DNA of 64,000 nt from Actinomadura spongiicola. GTDB lineage: Bacteria > Actinomycetota > Actinomycetes > Streptosporangiales > Streptosporangiaceae. Location: assembly GCF_003432485.1 (NCBI RefSeq), contig NZ_QVNQ01000003.1:1-64000 (forward strand). Reading direction: 5' to 3'. Positions 31,978 through 40,403 of the stretch are shown here, piece by piece (the first letter of the stretch is position 1; each line of letters begins with the position of its first letter). The position numbers were made by a program, and so were the translations under genes. The notes beneath the pieces are model-generated. The model worked only from the letters and a program-made list of their open reading frames with translations, was not told where the DNA came from and did no database searches.

Positions 31978-33144
31978 TCACTTGAGGAGTTGGCGGGCCA
32001 TGACCATGCGCTGGATCTGGTTCGTGCCCTCGTAGATCTGGGTGATCTTGGCGTCGCGCATCATCCGCTCCACCGGGAACTCCCGGGTGTACCCGTATCC
32101 GCCGAGCAGCTGGACGGCGTCGGTGGTCACGTCCATCGCCACGTCCGAGGCCAGGGTCTTGCACGCCGACGACACGAAGGTCAGGTCGGGGATCCGCTCC
32201 CCCTCCATCGCCCGCTCGGACTTGATCGCCGCGTGGTAGGTGAGCTGCCGGGCGCCTTCGAGCCGCATCGCCATGTCGGCCAGCATGAACTGCACGCCCT
32301 GGAAGTCGGCGATGGGCTTGCCGAACTGGCGGCGTTCCCTGACGTAGCCGAGCGCGAAGTCGAGCGCGCCCTGCGCGATGCCCAGGGCCTGGGCGGCGAT
32401 GGTGATGCGCGTGTGGTCGAGGGTGGCCAGCGCCGTCTTGAAGCCGGTGCCCTCCGCGCCGATGATCCGGTCGCCGGGGATGCGGACGTCCTGCAGGATC
32501 ACCTGCCGGGTCGGAGAGCCCTTGATGCCGAGTTTGCGCTCCTTCGGCCCGAACGACACGCCCGGGTCGCTCTTCTCCACCACGAACGCCGAGATGCCCC
32601 GGGCTCCGGCGGACGGGTCGGTGACCGCCATCACGGTGTAGAACTCCGATTCCCCCGCGTTGGTGATCCACATCTTGGTGCCGTCGAGCACCCAGGCGTC
32701 ACCGTCGCGCACGGCCCGGGTCTTCATGCCCGCGGCGTCGGAGCCCGCGTCGGCCTCCGACAGCGCGTAGGAGAACGTGGCCTCGCCGCGTGCGACCGGC
32801 CCCAGGTATCGGCGTTTCAGCTCCTCCGAGCCCGAGAGCAGCAGCGGGACGGTGCCGAGCTTGTTCACCGCCGGGATCAGCGACGCGGAGGCGCACGCGC
32901 GGGCGACCTCCTCGATCACGATCACCGTGGCCAGCGCGTCCGCGCCCGCGCCGCCGTACGGTTCGGGCACGTGGACCGCGTGCAGGTCGGCCGCGACCAG
33001 CGCGTCCAGGGCCTCGCGGGGGAACCGTGACTCCTCGTCCACGTCCGCCGCGAAAGGAGCGATCTTGTCGTCGGCCAGCTCGCGCACCGTGCGCCGCAGC
33101 AGCTCGTGCTCCTCGGACGGGGCGTAGGCGGGATAGTCGCTCAT
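31978..33144 (-). CDS. Acyl-CoA dehydrogenase
   Basis: A 388-residue flavoenzyme that forms trans-2-enoyl-CoA from acyl-CoA. Family signatures: YALSEADAGSDAAGMKT, WVLDGTKMWITNAGE, TRITIAAQALGIAQGALDFA, RRQFGKPIADFQGVQFMLAD, LGGYGYTREFPVERMMRDAK, and QIYEGTNQIQRMV with the catalytic glutamate. GGAGG lies 4 nt before ATG 33144. It stands alone, without an electron-transfer flavoprotein or ligase beside it. Direct repeats of TTTGA(A/C)(C/G)GCCAA at 33179-33205 may be its operator. Chain-length preference is not evident. Confidence 0.93.
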   Translation of the reverse strand: MSDYPAYAPSEEHELLRRTVRELADDKIAPFAADVDEESRFPREALDALVAADLHAVHVPEPYGGAGADALATVIVIEEVARACASASLIPAVNKLGTVPLLLSGSEELKRRYLGPVARGEATFSYALSEADAGSDAAGMKTRAVRDGDAWVLDGTKMWITNAGESEFYTVMAVTDPSAGARGISAFVVEKSDPGVSFGPKERKLGIKGSPTRQVILQDVRIPGDRIIGAEGTGFKTALATLDHTRITIAAQALGIAQGALDFALGYVRERRQFGKPIADFQGVQFMLADMAMRLEGARQLTYHAAIKSERAMEGERIPDLTFVSSACKTLASDVAMDVTTDAVQLLGGYGYTREFPVERMMRDAKITQIYEGTNQIQRMVMARQLLK

Positions 33145-33178
33145 CGTTCCTCCGCGCGGCCGCCTCGACGGCCATTAC

Positions 33179-33205
33179 TTTGACGGCCAATATTTGAACG
33201 CCAAA
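33179..33205. promoter_or_regulatory. Possible operator repeats upstream of acyl-CoA dehydrogenase
   Basis: TTTGACGGCCAA (33179-33190) and TTTGAACGCCAA (33193-33204) are direct near-repeats 14 bp apart. A weaker third copy, TCGACGGCCA, begins at 33165. They lie in an AT-rich pocket 35-60 bp before the start. The binder is unknown. Confidence 0.4.
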
Positions 33206-33336
33206 ATAAGCGAGACGACAAGACCGAGTCAAGTCCGGGGCATGGCGATGGGTGCCCCGCGGCGGGCGGTGGCGTCCGCCCGCCTGGGCACGAGGCGGAC
33301 CGGCCGGGCGTCGTTACTCCCGCCGGTCCAGTCCAG

Positions 33337-33408
33337 AGCCGCACTCGAGAGTCGAACTCGATTCTCCCGGGTGGAAGCCGGGTGCCTCACCAATTCGGCC
33401 TGTGCGGC
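33337..33408 (-). tRNA. tRNA-Gly (anticodon TCC)
   Basis: Read on the minus strand, 72 nt fold as a complete cloverleaf. The acceptor is GCCGCAC with GTGCGGC, and the D arm GCC/GGC contains GG in its loop. The anticodon stem CCCGG/CCGGG has loop CTTCCAC, giving anticodon TCC, which reads GGA. The variable loop is AGAA, and the T arm TCGAG/CTCGA has loop TTCGACT. The discriminator base is T and CCA is not encoded, as usual in actinomycetes. The gene is isolated between the acyl-CoA dehydrogenase and LPFR-peptide genes. Confidence 0.93.
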
Positions 33409-33534
33409 ATGAGAAGAGCCGTCAGAGAATCCCGACGGCCCTGGCGCGGCCATTCCGCGTTTCGGCCGTGCCGCTCGTCAGTCATAGAGTGCGGGATGGG
33501 GTGGGCACGCGCAATTGCTTTTCCCGGCCCGGAC

Positions 33535-33571
33535 CGCACCGGGACCCTACCCAGCGTTCGGTCCCGGTGCG
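33535..33571. terminator. Terminator after the LPFR small-protein gene
   Basis: CGCACCGGGACC (33535-33546) pairs perfectly over 12 bp with GGTCCCGGTGCG (33560-33571), with a 13-nt loop. It starts 11 bp past the stop of the 49-aa gene on the minus strand. Confidence 0.75.
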
Positions 33572-33582
33572 GCGTCGGCAGG

Positions 33583-33732
33583 TCAGACCGTCCTGCGGCG
33601 GGAACGCATCGAGCGGCGGCGCGACGGGGTGAACAGTCGCTGGAGCACCCGGAACGGCAGCGTCACGATGCTGATGACCACGCCCGCGATCGTGCTGACG
33701 ATGGCGCTGAGCGCTGCTGTGATGCGGCGCAT
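33583..33732 (-). CDS. LPFR-motif small hydrophobic protein (49 aa)
   Basis: A 49-residue gene. It starts at ATG 33732, with GGAGT 10 nt before, and stops at 33583. It begins MRRITAALSAIVSTIAG, continues with a hydrophobic helix VVISIVTLPFRVLQRLF and ends in a very basic tail (SRRRSMRSRRRTV). A single membrane-active helix, the LPFR tetrapeptide and the Arg-rich end match a class of tiny actinobacterial proteins annotated by this motif, with no known function. Its own ribosome site and a 12-bp-stem terminator right after the stop support a real, separately transcribed gene. Confidence 0.8.
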   Translation of the reverse strand: MRRITAALSAIVSTIAGVVISIVTLPFRVLQRLFTPSRRRSMRSRRRTV

Positions 33733-33786
33733 GATAATTCACTCCTTCGTGTCGTCCTAGAGCACCATCTACCCAAATAACGGCTT

Positions 33787-34584
33787 TTACACAGGCTTGG
33801 TCCCCGTAACAACAGTGGCGTGGAACTCATCGGACACGGCCACCGTCGCGGTGAGGCCGCCCCGCTCGACGGCGGCGACCGCGGCCGGGACCTGCCGGTC
33901 GCCGGTCTCGAACAGCAGTCGCCCGCCCGGCGCCAGCCACGCCGCCGCCTCGGCGGTCACGCGGCGCAGGACGTCGAGGCCGTCCGCGCCGCCGTCGAGC
34001 GCCACGCGCGGCTCGTGCAGCCGCGCCTCCGAGGGCAGGAGCGCGACCTCGGCGGCCGGGACGTAAGGCACGTTCGCGAGCAGGACGTCGACGGCGCCGC
34101 GCAACGCGTCCGGCAGCGGCCCGAACAGGTCGCCCTCGTGGACGTGCCCGCCGAGCGGGACGACGTTGCGGCGCGCGCACCGCACGGCCGCGGGATCGAC
34201 GTCGGCGGCGTGCAGGGTGAACCCGTCCCCGCCGTGGACGGGCGGGCCGGAGACGAGCGCGGCTCCCAGCGCGCCTGACCCGCAGCACAGGTCGACCACG
34301 ACGGGGCGCGGCGGGACGAGCGCGGCGGCCTGCCGGACGAGGAACTCGGTGCGGCGGCGGGGCACGAACACGCCGGGGTCCACGGCGACGCGGAGGCCGC
34401 AGAACTCGGCCCAGCCGATGACGTGCTCCAGGGGCAGCCCCGCGACGCGCCGCTCCACCATGGCCGACACGTCGTCCGCCGTGGCGGCCGCGGCGAGGAT
34501 CAGCCGGGCCTCGTCCTCGGCGAACACGCAGCCCGCGGCGCGCAGCCGGGAGGCGATGACCGGAGGGGTCAGAGATGCTGTCAT
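33787..34584 (-). CDS. HemK/PrmC-like putative protein-glutamine N5-methyltransferase
   Basis: A 265-residue SAM methyltransferase related to PrmC, which methylates the GGQ glutamine of release factors. The N-terminal helical part has RLRAAGCVFAEDEARLIL and RRVAGLPLEHVIGWAEFCGL. The SAM site is VVDLCCGSGALGAAL, the acidic strand HAADVDPAAV. The usual NPPY catalytic motif appears as NVPYVP, as in the TIGR03704-type relatives of unknown substrate. ATG 34584 is used; the frame extends upstream without family similarity. It is therefore probably not the canonical prmC, which should lie elsewhere in the genome. Confidence 0.85.
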   Translation of the reverse strand: MTASLTPPVIASRLRAAGCVFAEDEARLILAAAATADDVSAMVERRVAGLPLEHVIGWAEFCGLRVAVDPGVFVPRRRTEFLVRQAAALVPPRPVVVDLCCGSGALGAALVSGPPVHGGDGFTLHAADVDPAAVRCARRNVVPLGGHVHEGDLFGPLPDALRGAVDVLLANVPYVPAAEVALLPSEARLHEPRVALDGGADGLDVLRRVTAEAAAWLAPGGRLLFETGDRQVPAAVAAVERGGLTATVAVSDEFHATVVTGTKPV

Positions 34585-34674
34585 GGGTCGGCCCACCTTA
34601 CCCGTGCCCGCCCGGCGCCGTTTAGGGCCGTTGTCAAGGGGCATTTCCGCAAGACGGGTCATCGGGGGGTCTGC

Positions 34675-35268
34675 GTGGCGCGCGTGAAATGGTGGGGTAC
34701 GGGGCTCGTGGCGCTGACGCTGTCGGTGCTGTGCGCGGGGTTGCCCTTACTGAACGAGGTCCTCGGAGACGGCGCCAGGCCGCTCGCACCCGGGACGGTC
34801 GTGTCGATCGGCGCGGAACGCGACGGCGCCCGCCCGGTGACGATCACGGTCCGGCACGACGGTTGGTTCCTCGACGAGGAGGACTCCTTACTCAGCGGCT
34901 ATGCCCAGTTGACCCGCGCGGACGTCGTGTTCAACCTGAGCGTGGTCGTCCCGCTGGCCCCGTTCGACGCCCGCGACATGTGGCAGGGGCTCGGCCGCCT
35001 CGTCGCGATGGGCGGGCACATGCGGCTCGGGGCGCGGCCCGAACCGATCGAGACGACGGGCGGCCTCACCGGGCTCACCGGAACGATCATCGGTCCGGAC
35101 CGTGTGGGCACGGCGACCGTCTACGCCACCGACACGCTGGGTGCGACGGTGACGGCGGCCGGACCGCCGCCCTCCTTCCGAAGCGTGGCCGCGCAGGTCC
35201 AGGCGATGGCGCGAACCGTGACGATCGCGGCCCCCCTGACCTCCGGATCCTCGGACTCCGAGCCGTGA
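34675..35268 (+). CDS. Membrane-anchored or secreted protein of unknown function, partner of PrsW
   Basis: A 197-residue protein from GTG 34675, with GGGGGG 5 nt upstream. Residues 6-25 are a hydrophobic anchor (WWGTGLVALTLSVLCAGLPL). The rest is extracellular in character, beta-rich (VTITVRHDGWFLDEEDSLLS, DVVFNLSVVVPLAPFDARDM) and without cysteines. I do not recognise the family. Its stop overlaps the GTG of the PrsW protease gene (GTGA), a tight coupling suggesting that it is a substrate, inhibitor or co-factor of that membrane protease. Confidence 0.7.
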   Translation: MARVKWWGTGLVALTLSVLCAGLPLLNEVLGDGARPLAPGTVVSIGAERDGARPVTITVRHDGWFLDEEDSLLSGYAQLTRADVVFNLSVVVPLAPFDARDMWQGLGRLVAMGGHMRLGARPEPIETTGGLTGLTGTIIGPDRVGTATVYATDTLGATVTAAGPPPSFRSVAAQVQAMARTVTIAAPLTSGSSDSEP

Positions 35269-36353
35269 CCCGCCGTCCGGCGTTCTGGCTGTGGGCGGCG
35301 ACGTGCCTGATCGGGGCGTGGATCGCCGTGCGCACGATGGACGCCGCGGTCCGGGAGTTCCCTCTCGGCGTGATCACCGGGGTCGTGCTGCTGACACCGG
35401 CGACGGTCGTGGGCGTCTGGGCCCTGCGGCGGCTGCACCCGGTCCGGACCCGCCCGATCGGGTACACGCTGATCGCGGTGGCGTGGGGCGCGTTCGCCGC
35501 GTTCGGCCTGGCCCTGCCGACGAACGCGGCGTTCCAGGCGGTGCTCGGCAAGACCGCCGGGCCGGTCTTCAACAGCACCTGGGGCGCGGCCATCGCCGCC
35601 CCCGTGGACGAGGAGATCCTGAAACTGCTCGGGGTGGTGACGCTGGCGCTGATGGCGCCGTCCGCGGTCCGCGGCCCGCTGGACGGGTGGGGCTACGGCG
35701 CGCTCACCGGTCTCGGGTTCCAGATCGCCGAGAACTTCCTCTACGTCCTGAACACGATCATCCTGACGGGCGGGACGCAGGACGTGAACGCGGCGCTCTT
35801 CTCGTTCGCCGGCCGGGTCGTCGGCGGCGCCTGGTGGAGCCACTGGGCGATGACGGCGATCGGCGGCGCGGGCCTCGGCTGCCTGCTCGGCCGCACGTCC
35901 CGGACGAGCGTGACCGTGGCCGCCGGGGCGTTCGTCGTCGCGATGGCCCTGCACTCCTGGTGGGACGCGCCGGTCATGCCCGGGGTGCTGCTGCTGCCGT
36001 TCAAGGGCGCCCCGATCCTCCTGACGGCGATCATCGCGTACCGGCTCGCGAGGCGACGCTACCTGTCGCACTTCCGGCGGACGGCGCACGCCGAGACCGC
36101 CGCCGGGGTGCTGGTGCCGGGCGAGAGCCATGTCCTCGCGCACCGCAAGTGGCGCCGCAAGGAGCGCTGGGACGTGCCCGCCGGGGAGCCGCGGCGCCGG
36201 CTCGCGCGGCTCCGCGCCATCGAACTCGACCTGATCGAGGACGGTCTCGGCGGCCTGGAACGCGACCCCCGGAACGCCGACCGGCTCCGCGCCGACATCC
36301 GCGAGCTGCGCCGCGAACTCACCGCCTCCCCCACGCCCCCGCGCGTCGCCTGA
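35265..36353 (+). CDS. PrsW family intramembrane metalloprotease
   Basis: A 362-residue multi-pass protein. PrsW-type catalytic motifs occur in membrane helices: VDEEILKLLG (EE motif), GFQIAENFLYVLNT (E-x-x-x-Y region) and ALHSWWD (histidine). In Bacillus, PrsW performs site-1 cleavage of an anti-sigma factor. The C-terminal 100 residues are cytoplasmic and charged (HRKWRRKERWDVP and helices rich in R/E), beyond the usual core. Coupled by a 4-nt overlap to the exported protein gene upstream. No anti-sigma gene is adjacent, so the substrate is open. Confidence 0.85.
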   Translation: MTRRPAFWLWAATCLIGAWIAVRTMDAAVREFPLGVITGVVLLTPATVVGVWALRRLHPVRTRPIGYTLIAVAWGAFAAFGLALPTNAAFQAVLGKTAGPVFNSTWGAAIAAPVDEEILKLLGVVTLALMAPSAVRGPLDGWGYGALTGLGFQIAENFLYVLNTIILTGGTQDVNAALFSFAGRVVGGAWWSHWAMTAIGGAGLGCLLGRTSRTSVTVAAGAFVVAMALHSWWDAPVMPGVLLLPFKGAPILLTAIIAYRLARRRYLSHFRRTAHAETAAGVLVPGESHVLAHRKWRRKERWDVPAGEPRRRLARLRAIELDLIEDGLGGLERDPRNADRLRADIRELRRELTASPTPPRVA

Positions 36354-36434
36354 CGGCCCGACCTGCGCGTTTGCCGGGGGTGGTCAGGGGTACCGGGGCT
36401 GCGGGTTCCATGTGCTCGGCCGGGGGGATGGGCG

Positions 36435-38060
36435 ATGGCGGGACGGAAGGGCGGCGCGAAGGCCGAGCGGCTCGAAAGGTTGGCGTGGGGCGTCAACGAC
36501 CGTCTCGGCTCCACCGCCTTCCTCCAGGCGAACCTCCGCAAGGCCTTCCCCAAGCACTGGTCGTTCCTGCTCGGCGAGATCGCGCTGTACTCGTTCGTCA
36601 TCCTGCTGATCACCGGCGTGTACCTGACGCTGTTCTTCAAGCCGAGCGGCGCCGTCCTGATCTACGACGGCTCGTACGCGCCGCTGAACGGCGTGCGGAT
36701 GAGCGAGGCGTACGCGTCCACGCTGCACCTCACGTTCGACGTGCGGGGCGGGCTGCTGATGCGGCAGATCCACCACTGGGCGGCGATCGTCTTCCTCGCG
36801 GCGATCACGATCCATCTGCTGCGGATCTTCTTCACCGGCGCGTTCCGCAAGCCGCGGGAGATCAACTGGCTGATCGGCACCACGCTGTTCGCGCTGGCGC
36901 TCGCCGAGGGGTTCGCGGGTTACTCGCTGCCCGACGACCTGCTGTCCGGCACCGGTCTGCGGATCTTCGAGGGCATCCTGCTGTCCATGCCCGTCGTCGG
37001 GACGTATCTGGCGCTGTGGGCCTTCGGCGGCCAGTTCCCGTCGAGCGAGGACTTCATTCCCCGTCTGTTCACCGTCCACATCCTGCTCGTCCCGGGCCTG
37101 CTCCTCGCGCTCATCACCGCGCACCTGATGATCCTGTGGCACCAGACGCACACCCAGTGGCCGGGCAGGGGCAGGCGGGAACGGGCGGTGCACGGCGAGC
37201 CGACGTTCCCGCACTTCGCCGCGCAGAGCGCCTCCTACTTCCTGTTCACGTTCGGCGTCCTCGCCGGGCTGGCCGCGTTCGCGCAGGTCAACCCGGTCTG
37301 GCTCTACGGGCCCTACGAGCCGGACGAGGTGTCGTTCGGCTCCCAGCCCGACTGGTACGTCGGGTTCCTCGAAGGGTCCCTGCGCATCATGCCGAGGCTG
37401 GAGACGAACCTGTTCGGCCACACGATCATGTGGAACGTGCTGGTGCCCGCCGTCGTCCTGCCCGGGGTCTTCTTCACGCTCATCGCGCTGTACCCGTTCG
37501 TGGAACGCTGGGCGACGGGCGACGAACGCGTCCACCATCTGCTCGACCGGCCCCGGAACGCCGCGACGAGGACCGCGATCGGCGCCGCCGTCATCGCCTG
37601 GTACGGGAACCTGTGGGCGGCGGGCGGCAACGACGTCATCGCGTGGGCGTTCGACATCCCGCTGTTCTGGACGACGTGGTTCTTCCGCGCCGGGTTCTTC
37701 GTCGCGCCGCTCCTGGCGTTCACGATCACCCGGCGGGTCTGCCTCAGCCTGCAACGACGCGACCTCCGGCAGCGCGAGGAGGGCGTGGAGAGCGGCCTGA
37801 TCTCGCTGAGCCCGGAGGGCGGGTTCCACGAGCGGCACGAGCGGCCGTCGGACGAGCGGGAGGCCCTGCTGCGGACCCGGCGGCCGGAGGAACTCGTCGC
37901 CCCCTATCCGCGCCACCTCATCCCGCTGCCGACGCCGGACCGCGCCCGCGCCCAGGTCCGGACCCGCGTCAACCGCTTCTACCTCAACTACCAGAGCGAG
38001 TCGCACGGTGGCGGCCAGGGCGACCTCCGCCGCGACTCTCGACGGCACGACGACCGGTGA
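36435..38060 (+). CDS. Cytochrome b subunit of a bc-type complex (QcrB-like, stand-alone)
   Basis: A 541-residue membrane protein. Haem-ligand histidines lie in [20 protein letters not shown] and [20 protein letters not shown]. The quinol-site motif is QPDWYVG (PDWY instead of PEWY, as in actinobacteria). A long basic C-terminal tail follows the last helix, as in mycobacterial QcrB. QcrB is normally in ctaE-qcrCAB; here neither QcrC nor QcrA is next to it, so this is a second or detached copy. It converges on a cytochrome oxidase subunit I gene and overlaps its 3' end by 77 nt. The start ATG 36435 has GGGGGG upstream. Confidence 0.9.
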   Translation: MAGRKGGAKAERLERLAWGVNDRLGSTAFLQANLRKAFPKHWSFLLGEIALYSFVILLITGVYLTLFFKPSGAVLIYDGSYAPLNGVRMSEAYASTLHLTFDVRGGLLMRQIHHWAAIVFLAAITIHLLRIFFTGAFRKPREINWLIGTTLFALALAEGFAGYSLPDDLLSGTGLRIFEGILLSMPVVGTYLALWAFGGQFPSSEDFIPRLFTVHILLVPGLLLALITAHLMILWHQTHTQWPGRGRRERAVHGEPTFPHFAAQSASYFLFTFGVLAGLAAFAQVNPVWLYGPYEPDEVSFGSQPDWYVGFLEGSLRIMPRLETNLFGHTIMWNVLVPAVVLPGVFFTLIALYPFVERWATGDERVHHLLDRPRNAATRTAIGAAVIAWYGNLWAAGGNDVIAWAFDIPLFWTTWFFRAGFFVAPLLAFTITRRVCLSLQRRDLRQREEGVESGLISLSPEGGFHERHERPSDEREALLRTRRPEELVAPYPRHLIPLPTPDRARAQVRTRVNRFYLNYQSESHGGGQGDLRRDSRRHDDR

Positions 38061-39696
38061 CGTCAGGCGGGTAGTGCAGGTCGAACGCGGGACGGATCGA
38101 CCGGATCCGCGGCATGGACGTGAAGTTGTGGCGCGGCGGCGGGCACGAGGTCGCCCACTCCAGCGAGCCGCCCGCGCCCCACGGGTCGTCCACGCCGACG
38201 TCCTCGCCACGCCGCCAGGTGCGCAGCACGTTCCACAGGAACGCGAACGTGGACGCGCCGAGGACGAACGAGCCGACCGACGACACGAGGTTCAGCGTGG
38301 CGAACTCGTCGGGGTAGTCGGCGTAGCGGCGCGGCATCCCCGCCGAGCCGAGCCAGTGCTGGACGAGGAACGTCGTGTGGAACCCGACGAACAGCGACCA
38401 GAAGTGGATCTTGCCCCAGGTCTCGTCCAGCCTCCTGCCGGTCATCTTCGGCCACCAGAAGTAGAACCCGCCGAACATGGCGAACACGACGGTGCCGAAC
38501 AGGACGTAGTGCAGGTGGCCGACGACGAAGAACGAGTCGGTGAGATGGAAGTCCATGGCCGGTGACCCGAGGATCACGCCGGTCAGCCCGCCGAACAGGA
38601 ACGTCGTGAGGAACCCGAGCGCGAACAGCATCGGGGCCTCGAACGTCAGGTGCCCCTTCCACAGCGTCCCCACCCAGTTGAAGAACTTGATGCCGGTCGG
38701 CACGGCGATCATGAAGGTCGTGATCGAGAAGAACGGCAGCAGGACCCGGCCGGTGGCGAACATGTGGTGCGCCCAGACCGTCATGGACAGCCCGGCGATC
38801 GCGATGGTCGCCCCGACCATGCCGAGGTAGCCGAACAGGGGCTTGCGCGCGAACACCGGGATGATCTCGGTGACGATGCCGAAGAACGGCAGCGCCACGA
38901 TGTAGACCTCGGGATGGCCGAAGAACCAGAACAGGTGCTGCCAGATCATCGCGCCGCCGTGCGCCGGGTCGTAGATGTGGGCGCCGAGCCTGCGGTCGGC
39001 CTCCAGCGCGAACAGCGCCGCGGTCAGCACCGGAAACGCGATGATCACCATCAGGCTGGTCAGGATCACGTTCCAGCAGAAGATCGGGAGCCGGAACATC
39101 ACCATGCCCGGGGCGCGCATCGTGATGATCGTGGTGATCATGTTGACGGCGGTCAGCGTGGTGCCCACCCCCGCCACGATCAGTCCCATGATCCACAGGT
39201 CCTTGCCGGCGCCGGGCGAGAACGTCTCCAAGGTCAGCGGGGCGTAGGCGAACCATCCGAACGCCGCCGCCCCGTCCGGGGTGACGAACCCGGCCAGGAC
39301 GAGCAGCGACCCGAACAGGAACAGGTAGTAGGTGAGCGTGTTCAGGCGCGGGAACGCCACGTCCGGCGCGCCGATCTGCAACGGGACGATCACGTTGGCG
39401 AACCCCGCGAACAGCGGGGTCGCGAACAGCAGCATCATGATCGTGCCGTGGATCGTGAACAGCTGGTTGTACTGGAGCTCGTCCATCACCTGGAGGCCCG
39501 GCTCCAGCAGTTCGGCCCGCATCAGCATCGCCATCAGCCCGGCGATGAGGAACATGGTGAACGAGGTCCCGAGGTACAGGTAGCCGACCACCTTGTGGTC
39601 GGTGGTCGCCAGGACGTCGCCGATCCTCGTCCCCTTGCGGTGCAGCGCGAGGGCGTCGGCGACGCTGGTGTCGTCCCTGCCCCGTACCGCCGACAT
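37984..39696 (-). CDS. ctaD: Cytochrome c oxidase subunit I (aa3 type)
   Basis: A 570-residue, 12-helix haem-copper oxidase core subunit. It has [13 protein letters not shown], the haem a ligand in [34 protein letters not shown] (Cu-B histidine with the cross-linked tyrosine), AHHMFATG, and GHLHYVLFG for haem a3/a. The [10 protein letters not shown] proton-path region is present. ATG 39696 (MSAVRGRDD) is used, with AGGGAGAA upstream. Subunits II and III are not in the window. The C-terminal coding end overlaps the convergent cytochrome b gene. It reduces oxygen to water at the membrane. Confidence 0.93.
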   Translation of the reverse strand: MSAVRGRDDTSVADALALHRKGTRIGDVLATTDHKVVGYLYLGTSFTMFLIAGLMAMLMRAELLEPGLQVMDELQYNQLFTIHGTIMMLLFATPLFAGFANVIVPLQIGAPDVAFPRLNTLTYYLFLFGSLLVLAGFVTPDGAAAFGWFAYAPLTLETFSPGAGKDLWIMGLIVAGVGTTLTAVNMITTIITMRAPGMVMFRLPIFCWNVILTSLMVIIAFPVLTAALFALEADRRLGAHIYDPAHGGAMIWQHLFWFFGHPEVYIVALPFFGIVTEIIPVFARKPLFGYLGMVGATIAIAGLSMTVWAHHMFATGRVLLPFFSITTFMIAVPTGIKFFNWVGTLWKGHLTFEAPMLFALGFLTTFLFGGLTGVILGSPAMDFHLTDSFFVVGHLHYVLFGTVVFAMFGGFYFWWPKMTGRRLDETWGKIHFWSLFVGFHTTFLVQHWLGSAGMPRRYADYPDEFATLNLVSSVGSFVLGASTFAFLWNVLRTWRRGEDVGVDDPWGAGGSLEWATSCPPPRHNFTSMPRIRSIRPAFDLHYPPDVTGRRAVESRGGGRPGRHRATRSGS

Positions 39697-39775
39697 CCGG
39701 CTTCTCCCTCGTCCCGCCTCTCCCGAGCCCACCGAGGCACTTGCCTGGCTGACCCGTTTCAAACGCCACGGCGGC

Positions 39776-39838
39776 GCGGCATCGATCGCCGGGCACGCGG
39801 CATCGATCGCCGGGCACGCGGCATCGATCGCCGGGCAC
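39776..39838. repeat. Three tandem copies of a 21-bp repeat
   Basis: The unit GCGGC-ATCGATCGCC-GGGCAC is repeated exactly at 39776-39796, 39797-39817 and 39818-39838. A partial fourth copy (GGGCACC) follows. It lies between the ctaD start and the PEBP gene. Each unit holds the palindrome GATCGATC-like core ATCGAT, so a tandem protein-binding array or simple slippage are both possible. Confidence 0.9.
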
Positions 39839-39854
39839 CGGGCACCACGGCACC

Positions 39855-40307
39855 ATGGAGGAGTTGACGCTGAGCAGTCCCGCCTTCGCCGACCACGCGC
39901 CGATACCGCCGATGTACTCGCACCGGTCGGGCGACCTCTCCCCCGCGCTGAGGTGGTCGGGCATTCCTGCCGCGTGTCTGGAACTCGTCCTCACCTGCGT
40001 GGACCCGGACGCGCCCGGCGGCGCGTTCGTCCACTGGATGCTGGGCGGCATCCCGCCGGAGCGCGACGGGCTCGCCGCGGGCGAGGAACGCCCCCGCATC
40101 GCCCGGGGCCGCAACGACTTCGGCGAGCTCGGCTACGGCGGGCCGCACCCGCCGGTCGGCGACCCGCCGCACCGTTACGTCTTCACGCTGTACGCGCTGC
40201 GCAGGCCGTCCGGCCTGACGTCCGGCTTCTCGGCGGACGACCTGCGCGCGTGCCTCAAGGACGACGTGCTCGCCTCCGCCGCCCTCGTCGGCACGTACTC
40301 CCGGTGA
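39855..40307 (+). CDS. YbhB/YbcL family PEBP-like protein
   Basis: A 150-residue phosphatidylethanolamine-binding-like protein. It has [13 protein letters not shown], the ligand loop [15 protein letters not shown] (D-P-D-A-P, V-H-W), and [18 protein letters not shown]. Length and motifs fit the bacterial YbhB/YbcL branch, small cytoplasmic proteins with Raf-kinase-inhibitor fold whose role in bacteria is poorly known. No ribosome site is visible before ATG 39855. Confidence 0.92.
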   Translation: MEELTLSSPAFADHAPIPPMYSHRSGDLSPALRWSGIPAACLELVLTCVDPDAPGGAFVHWMLGGIPPERDGLAAGEERPRIARGRNDFGELGYGGPHPPVGDPPHRYVFTLYALRRPSGLTSGFSADDLRACLKDDVLASAALVGTYSR

Positions 40308-40403
40308 GGTGTCCGCCGGACCCCGGACGTGACGTTTCGGGTCGGCCGACCGGGTAGGGCGGCTCAGAACCGAAGTCCGCAGGGGTTCATGGAGGAGATC
40401 ACG

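Noticed and set aside
35291-38074. 927-codon open frame on the plus strand
   Set aside because: It runs out of frame through PrsW and cytochrome b, both of which have clear family motifs in other frames; low-complexity composition.
39776-39838. CRISPR array
   Set aside because: The repeats are directly abutting, without spacers, and only three in number; no cas genes are present.
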